Positions 1 through 27,755 of a DNA stretch of 64,000 bases are shown piece after piece; within the stretch, counting starts at the first letter, position 1, and each line of letters opens with the position of its first letter. A program made the translations under genes and the position numbers. The notes beneath the pieces are model-generated. The model saw only the letters and a list, made by a program, of their open reading frames with translations, ran no database searches and was not told the DNA's origin. Source of the DNA: Bradysia coprophila (lineage: Eukaryota; Arthropoda; Insecta; Diptera; Sciaridae); NCBI RefSeq assembly GCF_014529535.1, contig NC_050737.1, positions 2,698,447-2,762,446 on the forward strand. Direction: 5' to 3'.

Positions 1-16932
<16,932 letters not shown>

Positions 16933-16952
16933 CTGAATTGATAGAATTTAAG

Positions 16953-16977
16953 AGAGCGAGAGAGAGAGAGAGAGAGG
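16953..16977 (+). repeat. GA microsatellite in the cen 3' UTR
   Basis: About twelve GA dinucleotides begin roughly 20 bp after the TAG stop of the cen-like gene, with one interruption near the left end. Confidence 0.9.
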
Positions 16978-17189
16978 GATGATAAAGTGTTTGGGTTTTG
17001 TTTGATTTCGATAATTTATATCATTTTGCGTAAGTTTATTTCGACCTACATTAAAAGAAGACACATAAAGTGCGACGATTATAAAATTTCCCTTCACATG
17101 TGCCACACTTACACAGTATCGTAGTTTACAGAAATAATATCAATGTTTAATGTTTGCCACCCTACACACAGTAACGTAACAAAGTCTCA

Positions 17190-17195
17190 AATAAA
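17190..17195 (+). terminator. Candidate poly(A) signal of the cen-like gene
   Basis: AATAAA about 260 bp after the stop codon. A second AATAAA lies at 17580-17585. Either could serve; cDNA ends would decide. Confidence 0.45.
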
Positions 17196-18039
17196 TCCAG
17201 AAACAGTATTACTTTATCTCTTTACATTTAAATGACCATAAACGTAAAAAAAGCAACAAATTAAAAATATGAAATGAAAAAAACGAACAAATTTTATGTG
17301 AATCTCTTAGTCAATTTTTGGTTTTGTTTTGAGTAGTAAAATATTTTTTAAAGTAAAATTCATGAAAAATGAACCACCTATTTTTTCTAAAGTATAATAA
17401 CGTTTAAAATCTCTATACCGCTGACGAAATATTTTTTTTTTTTAATAACATTAGTTGCAAACTTAGTTTCATCCAATATCTGATTCTGTAATTAATTTTC
17501 TGTTTTTCTGTAGTTTCGTCTTCGATTTTTTTGTTAGACTCTAGCTATAATTATGAATTGTAAAAGAAAATTAATTTTAAATAAATGAAATGAAGAAAAT
17601 ACTCTTAGTGGTGTCATTACTTTACTCCATAACTCAGTAGGGTGCGTCAAATTTCTCTGGAAACTGCCTCCTTCTATCCGATGAGAAAACATGACCGCTT
17701 AAACTTCATCAGCTGAAAAACCTATCACATCACTACAGTTCACACATTTGTCCGAAATTTTTTGATTGGCTAGTACCCGCATATGGTCGTGTGATATATA
17801 ATAGAAAATTATTGTAGCTCCTAAGAATACAAACTGAAGGTATGCGGATCATTTTTGCTGTAGATTTCCTTTTTATGAAAAAATAAATGAAGTCAATTCT
17901 GGACTTTGAAATTAACGCTCCGAGTATTTTAAACGCGTTGTCAAAAAGCTTTTCTTAAAAATTAAAATACGGCACACCCTTAATGGTCGTCGATTTTTGA
18001 ATAATTTCGTTATCTGCGTTTATTAATTTCAAGCATTTG

Positions 18040-18300
18040 ATTTGTTCGATTTGTAGCTTTTTTATGTGAGTTCTAGCAGATTGGTGCCGAATCGGAGCGC
18101 CATACGTCAATATTGGCAATACAACAGCTTAGTAACTTAATATTGGTCTGATTATAGATTTGAAATTGATGCTCTTGTTGGTTTACGGCATTACATGTCC
18201 AAAAAAAAGGTAATTTTATTTCCTTTGATATTAACTCAGAAAATGAGTGGAAGAATGATAATCGTAGCGTTTGTGTTCCATTATAAATACAGATAGATTC
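18040..18300 (-). pseudogene. Possible relic of a non-LTR retrotransposon reverse transcriptase
   Basis: On the minus strand the translation runs NQQEHQFQIYNQTN, then KLLSCCIANIDVWRSDSAPI, a stop, and NSHKKATNR. The spacing recalls the C-terminal palm/thumb part of Jockey-type reverse transcriptases (a Lys-Leu-Leu segment, then a motif ending Ala-Pro-Ile/Val-Trp, then an Arg/Lys-rich stretch). The catalytic Tyr-X-Asp-Asp part is not seen, a stop interrupts the frame, and similarity is judged by eye only. It could be chance. Confidence 0.3.
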
Positions 18301-18730
18301 CAAAAGGCAGAAAAAAAATTATCAATTGTATAATGTGTGTTGTATTCAATGTAACCACCGGTCCACAAAATATTTTATGGGTCCATAGACGACGAAAAAC
18401 CACTCCTTAGATTATTGAAAAACTTTCATGTGGTGAAAAATCAAAAATCGAAATTCGCGCTCTAAGACCGCTGTAAAATTATGAGTGAACGAGTGGATGA
18501 ACTAATGAACTAATAAATTGCAACACGCTTCCGACGCGCTTTAAAGATTATCACAATGGGGTTTATTCAAAGTTATGTTCAATTTTGAATTTTCAACGCG
18601 CTTGCGCTGCAGTGTCAATTTGTTTAAATTTGACCTTGGCATGTGACCAAACTTCATGATGATCGATTTTCAAAGCAAATTGAAAACTTCGGCAATTCGA
18701 AAATATAGTTGAAAATTGCAATGGCTCAGT

Positions 18731-19349
18731 AGGGTGTTGCGTTTTGCAACATTTTTTTAATTTTTTAGGCCCTGCGGGTAGGCTAGATGCAGAATGGTCC
18801 CCTGATCACGAAAATAACAAAAAAAAATTAAGTTCGAAGCTTTAATGCGCACCTTTGAAAACCGAATTTTTGGTCACAGAGCCATGGTGAGAGCAGTTTT
18901 GCCGACTATGTTGACACAAATTTGTTAAGTGTAAAGTATAGTTTCCACTTAAAAAGAGCACTCCGTTTAGCCTCCGTTTACATGACAGTTGTAAAATAGA
19001 ACAAAGGAACTGTCACGTAAACGGAGTACAAAATTGAAATAAATTCAATTTCCACTCCGTTTGCGTGACAGTTCTTTTGTTCTATTTTACAACTGTCATG
19101 TAAACGGAGGCTAAACGGAGGCTAAACGGAGTGCTCTTTTTAAGTGGAAACTATACTTAAGTATATGATAACTACTCGCTTCAATTTGGAATACTTTAAA
19201 ATTTAAAAAAAATTGACTGGAAAGCAAAATAGTCATGTCGTAATTTTCGTGTAATTTTGTGTAATTTTCGTGATCAGGGGACCATTCTGTATCGAGCCTA
19301 CCAGCAGGCCTTAAAAAATTAAAAAAAAGGTTGCAAAACGCTACACCCT
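18731..19349. mobile_element. Outer TIR element with TA target site, about 620 bp
   Basis: Left end GGGTGTTGCGTTTTGCAAC and right end GTTGCAAAACGCTACACCC are inverted copies with one mismatch. The match extends inward about 85 bp through poly-A/T and the segment GTCCCCTGATCACGAAAAT and its reverse. Both ends sit on TA (18730-18731 and 19349-19350), which suits a Tc1/mariner-type non-autonomous element. No transposase frame is present. A second inverted-repeat element sits inside it. Confidence 0.8.
18935..19158. mobile_element. Inner foldback element nested in the outer TIR element
   Basis: Arms of about 92 and 105 bp are nearly perfect inverted copies (AAGTATAGTTTCCACTT against AAGTGGAAACTATACTT at the far ends). 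They are separated by a loop of under 30 bp. The right arm has an extra 11-bp copy of GGCTAAACGGA, which explains the length difference. Ends lie on TA. As DNA or RNA it would form a very stable hairpin. High arm identity suggests it is younger than the outer element. Confidence 0.85.
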
Positions 19350-19357
19350 ATTTCACA

Positions 19358-19700
19358 CGTAACCTCACTTAAGTTTCGTTAAATGTTTCGTTCATTCATT
19401 CATTTGTATGAGATTTTTTTTAACGTGGATGGCATTTCTTATCGTGGATGGCATTTCTTATCGTGGATGGCATTTCTTATCGTGGATGGCATTTCTTATC
19501 GTGGATGGCATTTCAAACGGCCTTGAAGATGATCTATATCTCTGTGTGTGTATTAACTTGTTCCTTCCTGAACACAGATTTGACAAGATACGGTACTTTT
19601 AGACGTAACCTCACTTAAGTTTCGTTAAATGTTTCGTTCATTCATTCATTTTAACATGGATGGCATTATCTAACGTAGATGGCATTTCAAGCGGCCTTGT
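19358..19700. repeat. Direct repeat of about 240-bp period flanking the 19-bp array
   Basis: The string ACGTAACCTCACTTAAGTTT with its continuation through CATTCATTCATT occurs at about 19359-19403 and again at about 19602-19650. Each copy is followed by the GGATGGCATT units and then by AA(A/G)CGGCCTTG. The first copy carries the expanded five-unit array and the second only two units, so the segment was duplicated and one copy then expanded or contracted. Confidence 0.8.
19424..19517. repeat. Tandem array, 19-bp unit, five copies
   Basis: The unit CGTGGATGGCATTTCTTAT is repeated four times exactly and a fifth time with a changed end (CATTTCAAAC). Two degenerate units reappear at about 19657-19690. 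The array lies within a larger direct repeat described separately. Confidence 0.95.
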
Positions 19701-20497
19701 CGAAGTATAACGTAAAATTTGCTACAAAAAAATTCATGGGGGTTGAACACATTGCACAATAGTAGTGTAGCATCGTTTAGTCTCCACCAGTAATTTAAAT
19801 TTTGATGTTTCGACGAGTTACCTGCATGACCAAGAGGTGGAACCAACATCGCACCGAAATTAACGAAACGAACGAAACGAAAAACGAAATTAAATAAAAA
19901 AAAACAATTTGACAGACGATGCTGTCATCATCGACAAGAATTCTTTATAAGTGAAAACTCAATGCGAACATTCAAACACAAATAAAAACAAGGTAATGTC
20001 GAGTTTAATTTAACAACAATTTGAAAAATATTGAGCTTCAAGACACTTACCATAAGCATGTGTCAAAATGTTCTTATTCAATCCCGTTTGTTGCATTGCG
20101 TACAAAGAAGTACATTTTTGTTGAAACTTGTTTGCAAATTGCACGGAAAAAATCGCTTTATTTACGTCATTCTCTGCATTATGATTTTATGGTATTATTT
20201 TCGTCGGAATTTCTTTCTGCTAATGAGAAAAATCATCTGTTTCCGATGGTTTGACCGAATGTTTTTTTGATCAACATTTTTCCGTATTTTCGTTTTTTGC
20301 ATTGCATTTCATATTTTAAATGCAGAATACACAACTAACACCCATGTCAATACATCGGTATGCATGGATTAGTCATCATCATGGTTTTTCATAAGAACGT
20401 AAAATCTCATCAATCAGCTATACAATTAAAAACATTTTTTTCGGTCGCAAAACGATTAAAATTCTGAATCTATTTTTGTTTTCGACACTTTACAGAC

Positions 20498-23400
20498 ATG
20501 GCAGCTGGAAGTACATTGCAAAAAGCCATTGATCTAGTAACTCGAGCCACCGAGGAGGACAAAAACAAAAATTATGCAGAAGCCTTGAGATTGTACGAAC
20601 ATGGCGTTGAATATTTTCTTCATGCCATCAAATGTGTGTGATAGATTTTATTGTTGTGCGCCTCTATCGAACGGCAGTAATGTGAATCGACCAAACTGTT
20701 TTTCTTTTAGATGAGGCTCAGGGTGAAAAGGCCAAGGAATCAATACGGGCTAAGTGTCTCCAGTACCTAGATAGAGCTGAAAAGCTAAAGGAGTATTTGA
20801 AGAAAGGAAGCAAGAAAAAGCCAGTCAAAGAGGGAGGAAGCTCGTCAAAGTGAGTTCATTTTTATTGTGATAAATTCGACATTAAATTCAGACAGAAACA
20901 ATTACGGTTGTGAGAGTAAAAGTGATATTCAATTGCCCTATGATCGTGAAATCGATATACACAATCTAAGGGCATTAACCGGTTGTATCGTAAGATTATT
21001 TCGTTCGACGGATTCTTATCGATGTTTCATGTTGCTTTCATTCTAAATAGAATTTTCGGTGTATTAATGTATTGCCTGTGAAATCTACAGTTTGTATGGA
21101 ATCTCATTTACTCTGAGGAAGTGACTGACTTAAAATCTGTGCACCATTCTGATTATGTGTGGACTTTTCTGTCCTAGCTGCTTCATATACGCTTGCACCG
21201 AATGAAATTGCAGATAAATTTTATAGGGCGGGGGGAAGGTTTACAGTTACTTTAGCCATTTCCATTGATTTGACTTCATCTTTCGCTGCCTTGTGAGAAT
21301 TCGTTCTGAAGTACGAAGATAAACAAATTACGACTGGGAAATTCGTCCAATCGAACGGGAAAATTCAGAGTTAAGAAATGAATAAAAAAAATCAGGACGT
21401 GGTTTGCAATGGTCAGCAATGGTTTGAAACCTAAAAATGTGGGGTAAGTGCACTTAGATCCACCTAAAGTTAATCGTCGAATTAAAGTCGAAATGAAGAC
21501 AGCTGATCGTTAATTATTTTGGAACATCAAGCGAATCGCGGTACAAATCATGAGAGTGATTAACCAGGTCAAACATCGTAACTTAGCAACAAATCGTTAT
21601 AAATCAATGAAATAAAGTCATAAATCAAAGTGACCCCTCGGCTCAAAGTTTCGCCCAGTGTTTAATACTTTCGTTGGTATCGATAACTGATGATTGGTTG
21701 TTTCTGTACGGTTAAACTAAAACTATGAATCAATATCTTATCGATCGCGCTGTTTGCATCTTAGCTTAAGAAAAAGATACTAAAAAGGACTACTGATTCA
21801 ACGGTTGATAATTCGATAATATTTTCTGCGCGCTAAGAGGCAGCAATTACAAGAAATTTACAATCAACTGAAACTTACAATCGGTACATTAAGGAAATTT
21901 TATTTCGACGTCTGGTGAAGTAGTTTCATTCACCAGAAAATGTTAGTTTCGTTACCAACACCCGTCATAATGTTATTACCATAAAATTTTGAATAACGTC
22001 AGACCGCCCCATATGCAAAAACAGATTATGGTTTGTACCCTGTTGAACTAATTTCAAGCTAAAACAGACTGGTATCAGATTTCTAATTGAAAACTCTCTT
22101 ATCTTCGACCAATCTTACCAATTTTTATACATCATAGAGGTAGCAAGTGCCAAGTGGTGTCCTAATTGAAATGATGATTCCGATGTTGGTTTATCTTTCA
22201 CTTTACTAAACGCTCAGGGTCGCACCACACGTACGAATAGACAAGTCGAAGAAGGAGAAAAAACACCGTAACACTGAATATAGACCAGATAGCTACCGTG
22301 CTCTTGTTATTTGAAATATTGAGACAAAGCGCCAAGTATATGTTCTTTACACTGCAGACATGTGAAGCGCAACCAATCCCATAGATCAGTAGTTGATTTA
22401 CACGCTATAAACTTCGACCCAAAAGACACTAGTCGAAAGTGGTAAAACTGGTCAATGATTCAGAAAAACGCTTTAATTCGAAGAAAATTGAGAGATCGTT
22501 GATACCTGAGTCCTTACTTCAGGACAGAACAACTAAATTTGGAGTGATTTCTCTTCTCAGAAAAACGTCTGACATTCGTCACACACCTATTTGGTTTAAC
22601 CACACCTATGCTGATTTACAGTTTAATGTTCGTGTCCATAAATTTAACGACAAACTTTTCCATTTCCAGAGACGACAAAAAGAGCGGTGATAGTGATTCC
22701 GATTCCGATGATCCCGAGAAGAAGAAGCTCCAAAGTAAATTGGAAGGAGCCATTGGTAAGCAATTTGTGAGTCCGATGTACAACAACAATGGTTCAAATA
22801 TTATTTTCTAGTTATTGAGAAACCTCATGTGAAATGGTCCGATGTGGCAGGATTGGATCTTGCAAAAGAAGCCTTAAAAGAAGCGGTGATTCTACCGATT
22901 AAATTTCCACACTTGTTTACAGGAAAACGAATTCCATGGAAGGGAATCCTGTTATTCGGCGTAAATAATTTCAACACTCGGAAACCATTTCGCAAATAAT
23001 TAATTAAATCAAATTGTTCACAGCCACCCGGTACCGGAAAGTCGTACCTGGCAAAGGCAGTCGCCACTGAGGCCAATAATTCAACGTTTTTCTCTGTATC
23101 CAGTTCAGATTTAGTATCGAAATGGTTGGGTGAATCAGAGAAATTGGTCAAGAATCTGTTTGAGCTAGCACGACAACATAAACCGTCCATCATTTTCATT
23201 GATGAAATAGACTCTTTGTGTTCATCCCGCTCGGACAACGAAAGTGAAAGTGCTCGACGTATTAAAACGGAATTTTTAGTGCAAATGCAGGGCGTCGGAA
23301 ATGACATGGATGGCATTTTAGTGCTTGGCGCTACAAATATACCCTGGGTACTGGATTCGGCCATTCGTCGACGCTTTGAGAAGCGTATCTTCATACCGTT

Positions 23401-23981
23401 GCCGGAGGAGCATGCACGCTTGGTGATGTTTAAGATCCACTTGGGCAGTACATCGCATGTTCTCACCGAACAAGATTTGAAAACATTAGCAGGGAAAACG
23501 GAAGGATATTCAGGAGCTGATATCTCAATTATTGTTAGAGATGCATTGATGCAACCGGTACGAAAGGTTCAAACTGCTACTCATTTTAAGGTAAATTTTT
23601 CTGTTACACTGATGGTAAGAGCCTTCCGTTTAACAACTGCAAAATTTGGTTTGGTGTCTTCAGCATGTTCGTGGTCCGTCACCACTCGACAAATCGGTGA
23701 TTATGGATGACTTAGTTACACCATGTTCACCAGGAGATGCAGGCGCATTTGAAATGACTTGGATGGATGTTCCGGGAGATAAGTTATTTGAGCCGCCAGT
23801 AACAATGGTAAGAACAAAGCGCAAAAGGAAGTGAAATCAACTGGATTATTGGAACGGATTTTTTTTCTATTCATTTCAGAGTGACATGCTGAAATCTTTG
23901 GCCAGCACTAAGCCAACCGTTAACGATGATGATCTAAAAAAGTTGGAAAAGTTTACCGAAGATTTCGGTCAGGAAGGATAG
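20498..23981 (+). CDS. Vps4: Vacuolar protein sorting-associated protein 4, AAA ATPase
   Basis: AAA ATPase that disassembles ESCRT-III polymers at endosomes, the abscission site and the nuclear envelope. Coding exons: 20498-20633, 20711-20849, 22670-22755, 22812-22960, 23024-23590, 23664-23807 and 23880-23981. They total 1323 nt (440 aa plus TAG), matching family length. The N-terminal MIT domain (about 1-75, starting [17 protein letters not shown]) is followed by an acidic linker ([15 protein letters not shown]). The AAA core has Walker A GPPGTGKS (about 170-177), Walker B IIFIDE (about 225-232), sensor residues GATNIPW and the arginine-finger segment AIRRRFEKR. The C-terminal beta domain and last helix ([11 protein letters not shown]) are intact. 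The start follows an acceptor at 20495, so the 5' UTR is probably split. No catalytic residue is missing. Confidence 0.97.
20850..22669 (+). other. Intron 2 of Vps4
   Basis: Between the exon ending GGAAGCTCGTCAAA and the exon starting AGACGACAAAAAG. AT-rich, with no recognisable gene, strong hairpin or tandem repeat. Open frames here have no coding character. Confidence 0.75.
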
Positions 23982-24040
23982 GAGAAAAAAACATTTATTT
24001 GAGATGTCTACAAAATGAAATTCGTTTCCAACAAACAAAA

Positions 24041-24046
24041 AATAAA
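24041..24046 (+). terminator. Candidate poly(A) signal of Vps4
   Basis: AATAAA 60 bp after the stop. A second AATAAA at 24177-24182 is followed by GT-rich sequence and is an equally good candidate for the main 3' end. Confidence 0.6.
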
Positions 24047-25051
24047 TTCGATAAATTGAACTACATCGATGGCTTTCTTTTTTTTATTTGCGTGCCGTTT
24101 CCAACTGTTTTGTTTTTGTATATAATATCGCTACTTTGTAAAATTCCGTTTCAAATTTATATTTTTTTTTAATTGTAATAAAGTCAATGGAATTAACTTT
24201 GATTTATTGAACGACTCTGGTTTGGAAATCACGTGCCACACGACACTGTCTACCGTGCCAAGTTTTCTCATTCACAGGAAATTTCAAAGTTAAAAAGTTG
24301 AAAATTGACGAAAATAGTTGGATTTTCGAAGACACTGTAGAGCCTGTATCCAGGGTGAGGTCAGGAGCGTGTCGAACTGTTTTTCGGTATAGTTTAGTAC
24401 TCTGATGAAGTTAGGGTGTCAAGTTGAGATATTAGTTTTGGCGGCGGCTCAAAGCCAAAAATCCGTGTTTTTTTTACACTTTTCGTTGAATACCAAGAGA
24501 ACCAGAAAAGTTTAAAAATTGTTTATTTGGGAAAATGTAGCTTTATAAATTCTCAACAACATTACCGAATTCAAAAAGTTTGTGAAAAATACTGGATGGA
24601 CCGAAAGAAATTACCAAAGTCGAAACTTTTGCCTTTTTGAAGAAAATCTTTTACTCTGAGCCGTCTTCTTCACTTTTGAAAATATTTATCATATTTGTTT
24701 GTGGAGAACCTTCAATCTTAATTATAAATACAGCTCCAACAACCACACCCAAAACACTTCGACATAAAATATATTAAGTTCGGAGATAGCTTCAGTTTCA
24801 GTTTCATATGAGCCATTCGTCATTTACGTAACAAGGGATAAAAAGTTGAAAAGTCGAGTTTTCGTATGAATTTTGTTGGTCAGTCGAGGTTAATAAAAAC
24901 ACGAAAATGTGACTTTTAATTTTTATCCCAAGTTATGTTATAGTTAGGCTTTTTTTAGCGAATGCGAGGTTTTCAGCACGAGCCGGAGTCCATAAGTTAG
25001 AAACAAAGTTTTACTTAAATGATGTTGGAAATACGCGACGAAGTTGCGATA

Positions 25052-25175
25052 CAGTGAACGACATCTGAAATGTCTCACTGTCAAATTTTTCTGAGAGTTT
25101 TATTGTGTCATTGCAAATTCTCTATGACATTCTCTGAAAAAAATGACAGTGAGACATTTGAGATGTCGTTTACTG
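25052..25175. mobile_element. TA-flanked MITE, 124 bp
   Basis: Left end CAGTGAACGACATCTGAAAT and right end ATTTGAGATGTCGTTTACTG are inverted copies. Arms extend about 47 bp with few mismatches. Immediate TA dinucleotides on both sides (25050-25051, 25176-25177) suit a Tc1/mariner-type target duplication. Confidence 0.8.
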
Positions 25176-25455
25176 TATTTTAGCACTATTTAGGAAATAT
25201 ATTTTATGAGCGTACGTCCAGAAAGATAAATAGTTCATTACGTCGTAATACCAAATATTTTTTGTTGATTTTTTGCTTTGTTGCATAAAATGTCTTACGT
25301 TTCTGAAGGAAAGTTCGTTTATCTTGGAGGAGCTTCCTCCTCAGCGATAAACGGATTTCCTCGCAGATACATAATATATATTACGCTTTTCCTGAAGGCT
25401 TCGAAACAAGTGCATGAATTACGAAAATTCCAAACCTCGTTGCTTAAAAACCACG

Positions 25456-25650
25456 GCAGAGTAAAATAAACCAGGCAGGAGCGGTTCATTTTCGAAACGT
25501 CAAATAAGGGACCTAATACATGGGATGAAAATGAACTCAAATGAACACTGACATAAATTGAAAAATTTTATTCGCAAAATATCAAGGGCTACTAGATTAT
25601 TCAGGTCCCTAGTCAAACAAGCGCTCCTGCCTGGTTAACTTTACTCTGTC
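25456..25650. mobile_element. MITE with CAGAGTAAA inverted ends
   Basis: CAGAGTAAAATAAACCAGGC followed by AGGAGCG on the left is mirrored by CGCTCCT followed by GCCTGGTTAACTTTACTCTG on the right. The terminal inverted repeat is about 27 bp with one or two mismatches. The interior is non-coding. Flanks (AAAAACCACGG and TCGTGTTAAAAACA) are only vaguely similar, so no clear target duplication was assigned. Confidence 0.75.
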
Positions 25651-25777
25651 GTGTTAAAAACACACTTGTGAGTTCGGCTCGTATCACCAATTGATCCCTC
25701 ATGTAATGAATGCTTTCCTCCGCATCCAAGTATATAGGCGCATTAAATTTGTATGACTGAAATGTGATGTGTTTTGT

Positions 25778-25939
25778 CAACGCGCTTCAAGCAAAAGTGG
25801 TATACTCTAATAGGGTACTGAAACTTGACAGTGCTCCATACACAATTTTACACTGTAAAAAGAGTGAGGATAAAATTTAATACAAAATTTACTCTATTTG
25901 GCAGCTGTCATAAATAGCACTTTTTCGCTTGAAGTGCTG
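25778..25939. mobile_element. Copy 1 of a three-copy MITE family
   Basis: The left end CAACGCGCTTCAAGCAAAAG matches copies 2 and 3, and the right end has CTTTTTCGCTTGAAGTGCTG in inverted orientation. The interior shares the string GTACTGAAACTTGACAGTG with copy 3. The right end is the most diverged of the three. Confidence 0.75.
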
Positions 25940-26235
25940 AAGTGTCATAACTACCCATCTAGAGCCTAATAAAGTACTTTGCACTCGATGTCATAAATAA
26001 CTATTTATGTTCTCGAAAAGGCAAATAGTTTGTCGACTTCGTCTCGCACGCACACACCATTACTCGAACATAAAACACCCTTTACAGTTCTTGTAGCATA
26101 AATAACTATTATAGGAGTTTTGTAGGAAGATTCTGAGTTTCACCTATAATTATGAGTTGACGTAAAACTTATGATTTATGAGTTCTTTTTCTCTTGTACA
26201 AAACTTTTAACTTCTAACTTCTCATATTTCATCGT

Positions 26236-26530
26236 AGATGCTTCCGAACCCCATAAGACCATGTTTGCCCTGAAACAACATAACATTATCTTTCTAAAGA
26301 CACCCCACACGACCTTGTACGGCTCGTGCACTTAGAGAAATTTCTGTAAGAAAAGTGTAAGTTTTCAGTGATTTTTCGGTTGAAAACTACTACTGCACAT
26401 ATATCTGTGTGGATGAATTTTAAACCCAATAAGACCTAATTTACCCAGAAGTACATGCAATTCCCTTTCTAATGTCACCCCACATGACCCTGTGACTGGA
26501 GAAATTTCTGTAAGAAAAGTGCATGTTTTC
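26236..26530. repeat. Decayed tandem duplication, unit about 170 bp
   Basis: The segment with CCCCATAAGACC, then CTTTCTAAAGACACCCCACA, then GAGAAATTTCTGTAAGAAAA recurs about 170 bp downstream as CCCAATAAGACC, CTTTCTAATGTCACCCCACA and GAGAAATTTCTGTAAGAAAA. The copies have small indels and perhaps 80% identity by eye. Origin unknown; no coding frame spans both copies. Confidence 0.7.
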
Positions 26531-27180
26531 GGTTTTTGATCACATCCGACTTCGAAGATTTAAAAAAAAAAATCGAAAACCTTTCTGGGCACATAAAAAA
26601 AATTCAACTAGAAAATGCGTCCGATTTCAGTCGGCTGTTTTTCAAAAGAATTCCTCAAGTCGTCTTCGATTATAATGCATTTAATGTACCATATGCTTCC
26701 ACAAATGTTACAAACAATAAACTAACAGCAATAGTGCCAAAACTATTCACCATCACAGCAGTGAAATGGCATCATAATAAGCTTCTGATAATGTCGTCGT
26801 CCTCAAAGGTGTCAAAGCTCTGCTTACGACATAGTCGACGACTAACATAGTCGTAGATCGGGTAAAAATGTACACTAGACCTACGAAGTAGATTCCAATG
26901 ATTATGTTTGAAGAGGTGGAAAATTGTTTTTGTTGCATCTAACATAATGAGGTGTCTTCTTCCCTCAGTATTTTGGTTTGCTATTTTATATTGACTAATG
27001 ACAAAAATCTTTCGTGGCTTAGCTCCACATGCAAATTTTGTCATGCCCTGAGAAAAATGAACAAAAATTAGATTTTAGCGAATTCCGGTGGTAGCACGAC
27101 TGTGAGCCGTGGATATTACAGTACTAGTGAAAACAATGCTACCAATATAACCCAATCAATGCTTGGAACCACCAAGATAA

Positions 27181-27339
27181 GCAACGCACTTCAAGCAAAA
27201 GTGCTTCGATTGACAGTTGCCAAATACTATTTTGTATGAAAAAAGTTTTCAGATTTTTTTACAGTGCAAAAATTGGTTTGATACACTGTCTAGTTTCAGT
27301 ACTCTATTTAGAGTAACACTCATGCTTGAACTGCGTTGC
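27181..27339. mobile_element. Copy 2 of the three-copy MITE family
   Basis: Terminal inverted repeat GCAACGCACTTCAAGCAAAA on the left, and TCATGCTTGAACTGCGTTGC on the right (reverse complement GCAACGCAGTTCAAGCATGA). Length 159 bp, no coding capacity. Flanks show no matching duplication at these ends. Confidence 0.85.
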
Positions 27340-27608
27340 CTCTAGTCTTTCCGGCTCACTATAGACAAAACTTTGTTCCTTTGGCATTCATATGCAGAAC
27401 ATTTCTGACGGACCTATATTTATCACCCAAATTTTATCGAAACGAGAGCGTCTTCAATCTTCGAGACTACACACTCTTCAAGTGTGTATTTGTCGAATCA
27501 ACCGAGGCTGATCAATGAACATAAATGGATTACCACTAAATGTTGTGTCAGGATTGCCTTTAAAATGAAATGATGAAATTCAATTCAATGTTTTAGACAT
27601 TAATTCCT

Positions 27609-27614
27609 TTTATT
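27609..27614 (-). terminator. Candidate poly(A) signal of the 319-aa protein gene
   Basis: TTTATT on the plus strand reads AATAAA on the gene strand, about 140 bp beyond the TGA at 27758-27756. It lies outside the MITE copy at 27181-27339. Confidence 0.5.
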
Positions 27615-27755
27615 CTTCATCTGTATAAGTATAAATAGTTTGCTTCAAAGATATGCAAATTTCAACTAAAAAACCAATAGTTCGTTACAGGGCGACTTAA
27701 AGTTTGTAGTTTGTCTCTATTTTAAAAGAATAAATATCGTCATTACAAAAATCAA

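Larger units (their letters stand above)
16933..20497. other. Intergenic region between cen-like gene and Vps4
   Basis: It contains the cen 3' UTR with two AATAAA signals, a possible reverse-transcriptase relic (18040-18300, minus), two nested inverted-repeat elements (18731-19349), a 19-bp tandem array (19424-19517) inside a larger duplication, and the likely Vps4 leader. A donor-like site (AAG|GTAATG, exon end about 19992) paired with the acceptor at 20495 suggests a non-coding first exon for Vps4. Confidence 0.65.
23982..27755. other. Intergenic region between Vps4 and the minus-strand gene
   Basis: Holds the Vps4 3' UTR, inverted-repeat elements at 25052-25175, about 25456-25650, 25778-25939 and 27181-27339, a diverged tandem duplication (26236-26530) and the 3' UTR of the minus-strand gene (TTTATT at 27609-27614). 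No protein-coding gene is recognisable. Confidence 0.65.

Noticed and set aside
19408-19602. 64-codon plus-strand frame with repeated WMAFLIVDGIS
   Set aside because: The protein repeat is only the translation of the 19-bp DNA array. No gene signals surround it.
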